The notes below the pieces were generated by a model that saw only the letters and a list, made by a program, of their open reading frames with translations, was not told the DNA's origin and ran no database searches. This document shows positions 57,254 through 64,000 of a DNA stretch of 64,000 bases, one piece after another; within the stretch, counting starts at the first letter, position 1, and every line of letters begins with the position of its first letter. The DNA comes from JBFKMV01 sp041629655. GTDB lineage: Bacteria; Acidobacteriota; Polarisedimenticolia; Polarisedimenticolales; Polarisedimenticolaceae. Made by a program: the position numbers and the translations under genes. The stretch is from assembly GCA_041629655.1 (NCBI GenBank), contig JBFKMV010000002.1, forward strand, positions 1-64,000. The letters are read 5' to 3'.

Positions 57254-58026
57254 CGGCCGTCCGCGGCCTCCACGAGCGTGCGCAGCCAGCCCGGCCGGTC
57301 CGCCATCACGGCGTCGACGCGAGCCGCCAGCGCGCGCCGCACCGTCCGCGGCGTGTTGCAGGTGTAGGTCAGCACCGGGCGTCCCGCCGCGTGGGCGGCC
57401 TCGACGATCGCCGGGGACAGCGTCCGCACGTCCACCGCCAGCGCGTCCAGCCACGCCAGCGCCCGCGACAGCGCCGCCGTCATGCGCCGGGGCGCCTCGA
57501 GGTTGAGCACCCGGGGAATCCTGCGGCCGCGCTCCGCCACGCGCCGCAACGTGTCGAGGTCGAAGCACAGCACCATCACGCGCCGCTCCAGTCCCAGCGA
57601 GCGCACGCAGTCGACCACCGCATCGGCAAGCCGCAGGTGCACGCCCGCCTTGCGGTCGCGCAGGCGCGCCTTGAGCTCGATCAGCAGGGTCGTACGGCGC
57701 GCGTAGCGGCGCAGCACCCGCTCCAGCGTGGGCACCCGTTGGCCCGCGTGGCCGCGACCGAGCCGGCGTCCGGCGTCCAGCCGGCCGATCTCCGCGGCGT
57801 CGACCCGCCACACCGGGCGCAGCCCGCCACCGGCCTTGTACAGCGTGCGGTCGTGATAGACCACCGGGACCCCGTCACGCGAGAGCTGCACGTCCAGCTC
57901 GATGCCGTCGCAGCCCTCGCCGAGCGCGCGATCGAACGCGGCGAGCGTGTTCTCGGGACGCTCGGCGGACGCGCCGCGATGCGCGATCACCCACGGAGGG
58001 CGGGTGCCGGGCCGGAGGGTAGCCAC
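57250..58026 (-). CDS. ugpQ: Glycerophosphodiester phosphodiesterase
   Basis: A 258-residue TIM-barrel hydrolase that releases glycerol 3-phosphate from glycerophosphodiesters. Hallmarks: WVIAHRGASAERPENTLAAF (HR and the ENT segment), GIELDVQLSRDGVPVVYHD (Glu/Asp metal ligands and the general base His) and LLIELKARLRD. No signal peptide, so a cytoplasmic enzyme of the UgpQ group. I place the start at the GTG at 58026, 6 bases after TAGAGT; a GTG two codons earlier is equally open. The TAG of that -10 is also the stop of the upstream kinase gene, so simple read-through coupling is the alternative to a leaderless start. Confidence 0.9.
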   Translation of the reverse strand: MATLRPGTRPPWVIAHRGASAERPENTLAAFDRALGEGCDGIELDVQLSRDGVPVVYHDRTLYKAGGGLRPVWRVDAAEIGRLDAGRRLGRGHAGQRVPTLERVLRRYARRTTLLIELKARLRDRKAGVHLRLADAVVDCVRSLGLERRVMVLCFDLDTLRRVAERGRRIPRVLNLEAPRRMTAALSRALAWLDALAVDVRTLSPAIVEAAHAAGRPVLTYTCNTPRTVRRALAARVDAVMADRPGWLRTLVEAADGR

Positions 58027-58035
58027 GGGCACACT

Positions 58036-59331
58036 CTACTCCAGCCGGCGGGGCGTCCCGATCACGCGGTCGTCCACCGGCGCCGCCCAGGCGGCGACCG
58101 CAGCGAGCGCGGCGAGCCGCTCCTCCTTGCGGCTGCGCAGCCCCTGCTCGAGCACGGCGTACAGCTCGTCGCTGATGCCGCCGCCGATGTCCTGCGCGGC
58201 GGGCAGCTGCGGCGACAGCTTCTCGGTCACCAGCTCGCGGAAGCTCATCCCGCGGAAGCAGTGCCGCCCGGTCAGCAGCTCGTAGGCGATGCAGGCCAGG
58301 GCGTAGATGTCGACGCGCGCGTCGCAGTCCTCGGCGAACAGCTGCTCCGGCGCCATGTAGACCGGCGTGCCGATCGGGATCCCCGGGCGGGTCACCGTCT
58401 GCTCGTCGAGCGGTCGCACGGGGGGGCGCGCCAGGCCGAAGTCCATCAGTTTCACCACGCCGTCCCGGGTCAGCATCACGTTGCCGGGTTTCAGGTCGCG
58501 GTGCACGACGTTCCGCGCGTGGATGTAGACCAGCGCCCGCGCGAGCTGTCCCAGGATCGCCCGCACCTGCGTCTCGGCCAGACCACCGTGGCGCAAGATC
58601 ACGTCGGCCAGCGTCGGGCCGTCGCAGAACTCGATCACCAGGAACCAGGTGTTGTAGGCCTGGAAGCGACCGTACATCTCGGCGATGTTCTCGTGGTGCA
58701 GCGTTGCCGCGATGTCCGCCTCGCGACGGAAGCGCGTCAGCACGTCGGGCTCATAGAGCAGCCGGTGGCTCATCATCTTCAGTGCCACGGTGCGTCCGGA
58801 GTCCAGGTCCTCCGCCTCGTAGACGATCGCCATCCCGCCCCGACCCACGCAGCGTCGGATGCGGTAGCGGCCGACCCGCTTGCCGCCCAGCCCGTCACGC
58901 GCGGTCTGGCCCAACCGCTCCGCGACCAAGTGGGTGAGCAGGATGCCCAGCTCGGGGTGGCGCAACGCCAGCCCGTCGAAGTCGCCCGCGGAGAGCGTCA
59001 ACGCGTGCACGGCGCTCTCGGCGACGACGTCGGCGCTGCGTTTCTCGCGCGTCAGCAACGCCAGCTCGCCGAGGACCTCACCCGGTCCGGCCCGGCCCAC
59101 CTCGTGGCTCTCGCCCGCCGGATCGCGGACATCGACCCGCACGGTTCCCTGGAGCAGCACCAGCAGGCAGTCCCCCTCGTCCCCCTGGCGGATCAGCGTC
59201 TCGCCGCGGCGGTAACGCCGCTCCCGCATGCAGGAGAAGATGCGGTCGACCACTTCGGGACCCATCTTGGAGAAGGGGCGGGCGCGGCCGAGCCGCTCGC
59301 GCGCCGCGGGGCCCGGGGTGGGGTGTTTCAA
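58036..59331 (-). CDS. Cyclic-nucleotide-binding-domain Ser/Thr protein kinase
   Basis: A 431-residue cytoplasmic protein. Residues about 15-135: CRP-like effector domain (RRGETLIRQGDEGDCLLVLL, GEVLGELALLTREKRSADVV). Residues about 150-410: Hanks-type kinase, complete: GRGGMAIVYEAED, ALKMMSHRLLYE, VHRDLKPGNVMLTRDG, LMDFGLARPPV, GTPVYMAPEQLF. No transmembrane helix. Start is a TTG (59331) with GAGG five bases upstream. It lies 9 bases before ugpQ on the same strand, so it probably leads the glycerol-phosphate operon; cAMP-like control of kinase activity is expected from the domain order but the nucleotide is unknown. Confidence 0.9.
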   Translation of the reverse strand: MKHPTPGPAARERLGRARPFSKMGPEVVDRIFSCMRERRYRRGETLIRQGDEGDCLLVLLQGTVRVDVRDPAGESHEVGRAGPGEVLGELALLTREKRSADVVAESAVHALTLSAGDFDGLALRHPELGILLTHLVAERLGQTARDGLGGKRVGRYRIRRCVGRGGMAIVYEAEDLDSGRTVALKMMSHRLLYEPDVLTRFRREADIAATLHHENIAEMYGRFQAYNTWFLVIEFCDGPTLADVILRHGGLAETQVRAILGQLARALVYIHARNVVHRDLKPGNVMLTRDGVVKLMDFGLARPPVRPLDEQTVTRPGIPIGTPVYMAPEQLFAEDCDARVDIYALACIAYELLTGRHCFRGMSFRELVTEKLSPQLPAAQDIGGGISDELYAVLEQGLRSRKEERLAALAAVAAWAAPVDDRVIGTPRRLE

Positions 59332-59424
59332 GGGCGCCTCGGGTCGTCGGGTGAAAAACGAACGGAACCGGGTCAGAATGTCACACAACGGCCGGGCGGG
59401 TCCAGCCGCAGGAGACGAGTCGAG

Positions 59425-60717
59425 ATGAGCAGCTTCCGGGTTCGGTCGGCGCTCGCGAGGTGTGCCGTGCTGCTGGCGCTGACGGGCGCCGGCCTGCCGA
59501 CGGCGGCCGATCCGCAGTCGCGCCTGGTGTGGCACGTCGAGACGCTCGAGGGCCTGGACGTCGAGTCGCGGGGCGCCGACGCTCCGGTCAACCCCGCCTC
59601 GGTGGTCAAGGTCGCGGTGACGCTGCGGGCCCTGGAGCGGCTCGGTCCGGCGCATCGTTTCGAGACCCGCTTCGTCACGGACGGCGTCGTCGACGAAGAG
59701 GCGGGCGTGCTCCGCGGTGACCTGGTCGTCGTCGGCGCGGCCGACCCCGACTTCCATCCGGAGAACGCGTTCCTGGTCGCCGCGGCCCTCAACGCGGCCG
59801 GCCTCGAGCGGGTCGAGGGGACCCTGAAGGTGGACGAGCGGTTCTGGATCGGCTGGGAAGGCGGCTCGGCGGGCGGACCGCTGCCGGATCCGGACCGCTC
59901 GCGAAAGATGGCCGATCGGTTGCGCAAGGCCTGGGACCCGGCTCGCTGGGACCGCAACCTGCGCACGATCTGGGCCGAGTTCGGCGCTCGGCGCGGCATG
60001 GCTGCGGGCGCCGAGCCGCCGCGGGTGGTGGTGGACGGCGGGGTCGCGGTCACGGACGGCGACGAGACTCCCGAGCGAGCGCTCGCGGTCCACCGCTCCA
60101 ACCCGCTGGCGCGGATCCTCAAGCGCCTGAACTCGTATTCGAACAACGACATCGAGCGACTGGAGCCCGGGGCGGGCAGCGCCGCGCAGATTGCCCGCGA
60201 CCTGGCCGAACGGCTGGGCCTGCCGGCCGATGCGGTTCGGTTCGATACGCTGTCCGGCCTGGGCACGAACCGGCTGACCCCGCGCGGAATCGTGCGCCTG
60301 CTGCGCGAGCTGCACGCGGCCTGCGGCAGGCTCGGCATCCGGGTCGAGGACGTGCTGCCGGTGGGCGGCTGCGATCCCGGCACGCTGGAGCGGTTCGCGA
60401 GCTTCCGCGAGGGCGGCGTGGCGGTGCGCTCCCTGACCGGCAAGACCGGCACGCTCACGACGACGGACGGCGGCGTGTCGCTGCTGGTCGGGTACCTGTC
60501 GACGGCGGCCGGCGAGCGCGTGATCTGCGTGGCCCTGCCGAACTCGGGCTACGGCGTGCGTGCGGCGCGGCGGGCGCAGGAAGCCTGGCTGCTGGAGCGC
60601 CTGACGGCGCTCGGGGGCGCACGGCCGCGCGACTGCGGAGCGCCGGTGGTGCACTCCGACTTCGAGGCCGAGGTCGTGGTGCCGCTGCCGGCGGCTCAGT
60701 CGCTGCGGCGCTCGTAG
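59425..60717 (+). CDS. dacB: D-alanyl-D-alanine carboxypeptidase/endopeptidase, PBP4 (DacB) family
   Basis: A 430-residue exported penicillin-binding protein (S13). A signal peptide (LARCAVLLALTGAGLPTA) is followed by the catalytic motifs in the right order: SxxK as NPASVVKV (about residue 53), SxN as NSYSNNDIE, and KTG as LTGKTGTL. The large insert between the first two motifs (GVLRGDLVVVGAADPDFHP, DERFWIG) is typical of class C PBPs. It would trim peptidoglycan peptides in the periplasm. GGAG ten bases before the ATG. The last 22 bases overlap the end of the convergent folA. Confidence 0.9.
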   Translation: MSSFRVRSALARCAVLLALTGAGLPTAADPQSRLVWHVETLEGLDVESRGADAPVNPASVVKVAVTLRALERLGPAHRFETRFVTDGVVDEEAGVLRGDLVVVGAADPDFHPENAFLVAAALNAAGLERVEGTLKVDERFWIGWEGGSAGGPLPDPDRSRKMADRLRKAWDPARWDRNLRTIWAEFGARRGMAAGAEPPRVVVDGGVAVTDGDETPERALAVHRSNPLARILKRLNSYSNNDIERLEPGAGSAAQIARDLAERLGLPADAVRFDTLSGLGTNRLTPRGIVRLLRELHAACGRLGIRVEDVLPVGGCDPGTLERFASFREGGVAVRSLTGKTGTLTTTDGGVSLLVGYLSTAAGERVICVALPNSGYGVRAARRAQEAWLLERLTALGGARPRDCGAPVVHSDFEAEVVVPLPAAQSLRRS

Positions 60718-61166
60718 ATCCGGAACTCGAATTGCGGGTGGTGGTCGGTGCGGGTGATCACCCAGTCCGCCTCGTCGAACTCCGGGAACCGCGCGTCGCC
60801 CTGATAGTCGCCCTTGACGAACGACAGGTACATCGCGTCGGCGCGCGGCAGCGTCTGCCGGTAGATCGAGGCCCCGCCGGCGCTGAACACCGTCGGCCCG
60901 TGGGCGCGGGCCGCCTCGATCGCCTCGTCGATGCCGGAGCACACCTCGACCCCGGGCAGCTCGCCCAGCGAGCGGCTGACCACGATCAGCGGCGACTCGC
61001 CGAGGTCGCCGCCGAAGATCTCGTAACTGGTGCGGCCCATGATCACGGGGTGCCCGCGGACCAGGCTCACGAACTGGCCGTATTCCTCGGGGATGTTCCA
61101 GGGCAGGCCGCCGCGGCTTCCGATCACCCGGTCCCGCGTCATGGCCGAGATCAGGATCAGCTGCAT
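60696..61166 (-). CDS. folA: Dihydrofolate reductase
   Basis: A 156-residue NADPH-dependent reductase of dihydrofolate. Conserved segments: MQLILISAMTRDRVIGSRGG, LPWNIPEEYGQF (Glu of the catalytic pair), HPVIMGRTSYEIFG, PLIVVSRSLG and FSAGGASIYRQTLPRADAMY. Normal length. The ATG follows TAGGAT by 7 bases with no ribosome-binding site, another candidate leaderless start. Convergent with dacB. Confidence 0.94.
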   Translation of the reverse strand: MQLILISAMTRDRVIGSRGGLPWNIPEEYGQFVSLVRGHPVIMGRTSYEIFGGDLGESPLIVVSRSLGELPGVEVCSGIDEAIEAARAHGPTVFSAGGASIYRQTLPRADAMYLSFVKGDYQGDARFPEFDEADWVITRTDHHPQFEFRIYERRSD

Positions 61167-61194
61167 CCTGCCGATCCTAACTCAACGCGCCGGG

Positions 61195-64000
61195 TCAGGG
61201 GCAAACGGTTCGTTCCACTCCCGCCGAGTCGGCGCCCCAGCTCCCCGCGAACGGCGCCAGCGCGCGGACGAGGTAGTGGAACCCGGCATCCGGGAGCGGA
61301 AGCTCGGGATCGTCCCAGTACGGGTCGCTCCGCGTCACCCGGAGACAGTCCGCGCTGAAGTCCGGCCGACCCGAGCGCGCGACCTCGTAGTCGGACGCTC
61401 CCGGCTGGGCGTCCCAGCTGTAGCGCTGCGTGTCGCCCGGCGTGCGGAATCCGGCCGACGCGATCTCGTCCACCAGCCCCGCCCCCGGATCGCCCGGGCA
61501 CTGGTTGTCGCGGCCGTCGTTGATCTCCAGGGCCCCCGGGTAGACCGACCCGTCGGTGTCGTCGCAATCGCCCGCGCAGGGGCTGATCCCGTCCGCGTCG
61601 TCGTCGGCCTCGCCGGGCGGCAGCGCGGGCCACGCCGGATCGTCACAGTCGTTGTTGACGCCGTCGCAGACCTCGAGCGCTCCCGGCCGCACGGCGGGGT
61701 TGCCGTCGTTGCAGTCGCCGTCGCACTCCGCGAGCCCGTCGCCGTCATCGTCGGCGGTGTGGCCGCGGGCGTAGCGGCCGCCGTTGCCCAGCGCGGGATT
61801 GCCGCCCCACACGGCCATGAAGCTGCCCGTCCAGGCCGCCGCGTGGTCGTAGCGCCCGCGCGGCGCGTTCGCCGTCGCGACGACTTCCCACTGGTCGAGC
61901 CCGGGGTCGTAGAGCGCGCCGTCGTCGGCCGGCGCGCCGGTCCAACCGCCCCACACGATCATCCGGTCTCCCGACCACACGGCGGTGTGCCGGTCGCGGG
62001 CGCCCGGGGCTCCCAGGGTCGTGACCGGCGTCCAGGTGTCGGAGAGCGGATCGTAACGCCCACCGCCCGCGAGCAGCGCGATGTCGGAGCCGCCCCAGAC
62101 GATCATCTCGCTGCCGCTCCAGACCGCGGTGTGCCGGAACCGCGGCCAGGGGGCTCCGCTCGTCGCGGTCGGCGTCCAGGTGTCGGTCGCCGGATCGTAG
62201 CGCGCTCCGGAGTCGAGCCAGTCCGAGCCGCGTCCACCCCAGACGATCATCGATTGTCCGGTCCAGACGGCGCTGTGCCGGTCGCGCGCCGCCGGCGCCC
62301 CGGTACCCGACATCGGTGTCCAGCCGTCGGCTGCCGGGTCGTAGCGGCCCCCCGTATCGAGGTACGAACCGCCGCGCCCGCCCCACACCACCAGCCGCTC
62401 GCCCGTCCAGACCGCGGTGTGCCGGTAGCGCGCCTCCGGAGCGCCGTCGGTGGAGACGGGCCGCCAGCGATCGTTGACCGGGTCGTAGCGTCCGCCGGTG
62501 CCGAGCTCGACCATCCCGGCGCGCCCACCCCAGACGATCATCGACGCTCCCGCCCAGACCGCGGTGTGGCTGCGTCTCGCGGCCGGCGCGCCCACCGTCG
62601 TGGTGGCACGCCAGCTGTCGGTCGCGGGCTCGTAACGCCCGCCGCTGTCGAGGTCGGTGCCGTCGGAGCCGCCCCACACGATCAGCTCGTTGCCGGTCCA
62701 CACCGCGGAGTGCAGGTAGCGGCCCGGGGGCGCTCCACCGCGCGAGGTCGGCATCCAGGAACCGGCGGCGGGGTCGTAACGGCCTCCGCTGTCGATCGCG
62801 AACATGCCGTCGAAGCCGCCCCACACGAGCAACCGCGTGCCGTCCCACACCCCGGTGTGCTGGTCCCGCGCGCTCGGGGCGCCCGCGAGGGCGGTGTCGC
62901 TCCACGTGTCGGCGCCCGGATCGTAGAGACCTCCCGTAGCGAGGTAGCCCGCGGCGCCGAGCCCGCCCCAGACGATCATCGCCTCACCGCTCCACGCGGC
63001 GACGTGGCCGCGCCGGCCCGCCGGCGCGCCGGCGTTCGAGACCGCGGACCACGCGTCCGCCCCGGGGTCGTAACGCCCGCCGTCGCCGCGGTACGTGCCG
63101 TCGAAGCCGCCCCAGACGATCATCGCGTCACCGGTTCCCACCGCCGCGTGCTCCTGGCGTGGGCCGGGAGCGCCGACGGCGGAGACCGGTGCCCAGGCGT
63201 CGCCGGCCGGATCGTAACGCCCGCCCGAGCCGAGCCGGCTCGACCCGTTCCAGCCGCCCCAGACCACCACGCGGCCCGCGGTCCACGCCGCGGTGTGGAG
63301 CGAGCGCCCGGCGGGCGCCGCGGCGGTCGAGGTCGGCAGCCACGCGTCGGTCAGCGGGTCGTAGCGTCCTCCCGTGGCCAGGTATGAACCGTCGTATCCG
63401 CCCCAGACCACCATCGCGTCTCCGGTCCAGACCGCCGCGTGATCGTAACGGCCCGCCGGCGCGCCGGCGTCCGACACGGCGCTCCAGCTGTCCGTGGCCG
63501 GATCGTAGCCGGCTCCGCTGCCCAGCGCGGCGACTCCCAGCCCGCCCCAGACGATCATCCGCTGTCCGGTCCAGACGGCGGTGTGCCGGTACCGGGCGGT
63601 GGGCGCCCCGGAGGTGGTGATCGGCGTCCAGGCGTCGATCGCGGGATCGTACCGCGCGCCGCGGGCGATCGGGGCGTAACCGTCCCAGCCGCCCCACACG
63701 ATCATCTCGCTCCCGGTCCACACCGCGCTGTGCAGGCGCCGCGGTGCGGGGAGATCGTCGAGCGCCCCGTTGTCCCAGGTGTCGTCGGGCAGGCACGCCG
63801 TCGCCGCGGCCGCGCCGGCGTCCGGAATCGGCAAGCCGTCGTCGCGCCGCGCCACCGGGCCCACCGCCGTCGGGTCGAGCGTCGGCCCGATGCCGTCCCA
63901 CCACGCGTCGAAGGGCAGCTTGTCCACGGCGTACGCGGCCACGATCAGCTCGTCGGGCCGCTGCTCGAGCAGCACGTGCACGACGAACCGCTCCGCGGTC
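61195..64000 (-). CDS. Giant kelch-repeat protein with MopE-type metal motifs (5' end outside window)
   Basis: The 3' 934 codons of a large, probably exported protein; the frame is open to the right edge. After a short N-terminal part visible here (AAYAVDKLPFDAWWDGIGP), fourteen ~50-residue kelch repeats run from about 63760 to 61780, each with H-(T/S)-A-V-W-x-G, MIVWGG and G-x-x-Y-D-P. Then come two D-x-D-x-D-G calcium-like MopE motifs (DDDGDGLAECDGDCND; DDDADGISPCAGDCDD) with paired cysteines, and a C-terminal beta domain (YSWDAQPGASDYEVARSG to FHYLVRAL). Fourteen repeats would make two seven-bladed propellers. No catalytic residues of galactose oxidase are recognised. Ligand binding at the surface is plausible. 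Confidence 0.88.
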   Translation of the reverse strand, partial: TAERFVVHVLLEQRPDELIVAAYAVDKLPFDAWWDGIGPTLDPTAVGPVARRDDGLPIPDAGAAAATACLPDDTWDNGALDDLPAPRRLHSAVWTGSEMIVWGGWDGYAPIARGARYDPAIDAWTPITTSGAPTARYRHTAVWTGQRMIVWGGLGVAALGSGAGYDPATDSWSAVSDAGAPAGRYDHAAVWTGDAMVVWGGYDGSYLATGGRYDPLTDAWLPTSTAAAPAGRSLHTAAWTAGRVVVWGGWNGSSRLGSGGRYDPAGDAWAPVSAVGAPGPRQEHAAVGTGDAMIVWGGFDGTYRGDGGRYDPGADAWSAVSNAGAPAGRRGHVAAWSGEAMIVWGGLGAAGYLATGGLYDPGADTWSDTALAGAPSARDQHTGVWDGTRLLVWGGFDGMFAIDSGGRYDPAAGSWMPTSRGGAPPGRYLHSAVWTGNELIVWGGSDGTDLDSGGRYEPATDSWRATTTVGAPAARRSHTAVWAGASMIVWGGRAGMVELGTGGRYDPVNDRWRPVSTDGAPEARYRHTAVWTGERLVVWGGRGGSYLDTGGRYDPAADGWTPMSGTGAPAARDRHSAVWTGQSMIVWGGRGSDWLDSGARYDPATDTWTPTATSGAPWPRFRHTAVWSGSEMIVWGGSDIALLAGGGRYDPLSDTWTPVTTLGAPGARDRHTAVWSGDRMIVWGGWTGAPADDGALYDPGLDQWEVVATANAPRGRYDHAAAWTGSFMAVWGGNPALGNGGRYARGHTADDDGDGLAECDGDCNDGNPAVRPGALEVCDGVNNDCDDPAWPALPPGEADDDADGISPCAGDCDDTDGSVYPGALEINDGRDNQCPGDPGAGLVDEIASAGFRTPGDTQRYSWDAQPGASDYEVARSGRPDFSADCLRVTRSDPYWDDPELPLPDAGFHYLVRALAPFAGSWGADSAGVERTVCP
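61780..63760 (-). repeat. Tandem kelch-encoding DNA repeats
   Basis: About fourteen units of roughly 150 bases inside the kelch gene. The units share nearly identical DNA cores encoding ACxAVWTG and IVWGG (for example gccccagacgatcat, repeated with small changes), so the repeat is visible at DNA level and could recombine. It is coding, with no array-like spacers. Confidence 0.8.

Noticed and set aside
61780..63760. Regular direct repeats considered as a CRISPR array
   Set aside because: Units are about 150 bases, coding in one continuous frame and without unique spacers; they encode kelch blades.

Overview
The window is a very GC-rich (I estimate about 70% by eye, not computed), densely packed bacterial chromosome segment. 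It has no rRNA, tRNA, insertion sequence, phage block or CRISPR array that I can recognise. The best lineage guess is a Gram-negative high-GC bacterium, most plausibly Acidobacteriota or a neighbour such as Myxococcota. Reasons: a Ser/Thr kinase fused through one membrane segment to a TolB/FlgO-like domain and TPRs, a DUF5916 outer-membrane-type protein, TMTC-like TPR membrane proteins, MopE-type calcium/metal motifs joined to kelch repeats, a two-[4Fe-4S] 2-oxoacid:ferredoxin oxidoreductase, and undecaprenyl diphosphate synthase beside a small winged-helix regulator. This is inference from gene content, not a phylogeny.

Layout. 0-3.1 kb: the C-terminal part of UvrA with an in-frame TGA exactly at a zinc-finger cysteine, a 56-residue membrane protein, and a leftward operon (membrane protein, winged-helix regulator, uppS) read from a strong leaderless promoter. 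3.2-7.7 kb: a small flagellar-rod-like gene behind a sigma-28-type promoter, a large DUF5916 protein, a two-ACT-domain protein and a mitochondrial-type citrate synthase. 7.7-16 kb: a 1600-residue acyl-CoA-ligase/GNAT fusion, an archaemetzincin homologue without its catalytic motif, glgC, and a nucleoside transporter. 16-24 kb: a molybdopterin oxidoreductase coupled to an esterase, a structured leader followed by a KamA-family radical SAM enzyme, and a 1127-residue secreted protein of repeated carboxypeptidase-regulatory-like domains. 24-28.4 kb: a proteasome-type Ntn hydrolase with a serine at the nucleophile position, an exported methyltransferase and a second, intact UvrA. 28.6-34.5 kb: an orphan contractile-tail tube protein, a TPR-bearing receptor-like kinase, two secreted proteins and a PAS-LuxR regulator; this stretch looks less GC-biased.

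34.5-44 kb: POT-family peptide transporter, a degenerate gene remnant, a PQQ-like propeller, a sigma factor that ends before region 4, DoxX, an orphan NuoH, coiled-coil proteins and a TMTC-like TPR membrane protein. 44-48 kb: a four-gene leftward operon for a 2-oxoacid:ferredoxin oxidoreductase with a ParA/MinD-like ATPase, then a STAS protein. 48-54 kb: a small periplasmic cysteine protein, an MFS carrier, an alcohol dehydrogenase/metallo-hydrolase pair, a lipoprotein and a PflX-like radical SAM enzyme. 54-59.4 kb: a leftward glycerol-phosphate operon (cyclic-nucleotide-domain kinase, ugpQ, glpD, FGGY kinase) in which the last three genes are joined by ATGA overlaps. 59.4-64 kb: a DacB-type peptidase, dihydrofolate reductase, and the 3' part of a giant 14-kelch-repeat protein that runs out of the window.

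Themes. Several genes have a -10 hexamer placed 6-7 bases before the start codon and no ribosome-binding site, which suggests leaderless transcripts; a sigma factor lacking the -35-reading region is encoded in the same window. Central carbon functions (citrate synthase, OFOR, glgC, glycerol-phosphate genes) are mixed with signalling and envelope proteins. Three convergent gene pairs share a single CTAG as both stop codons.
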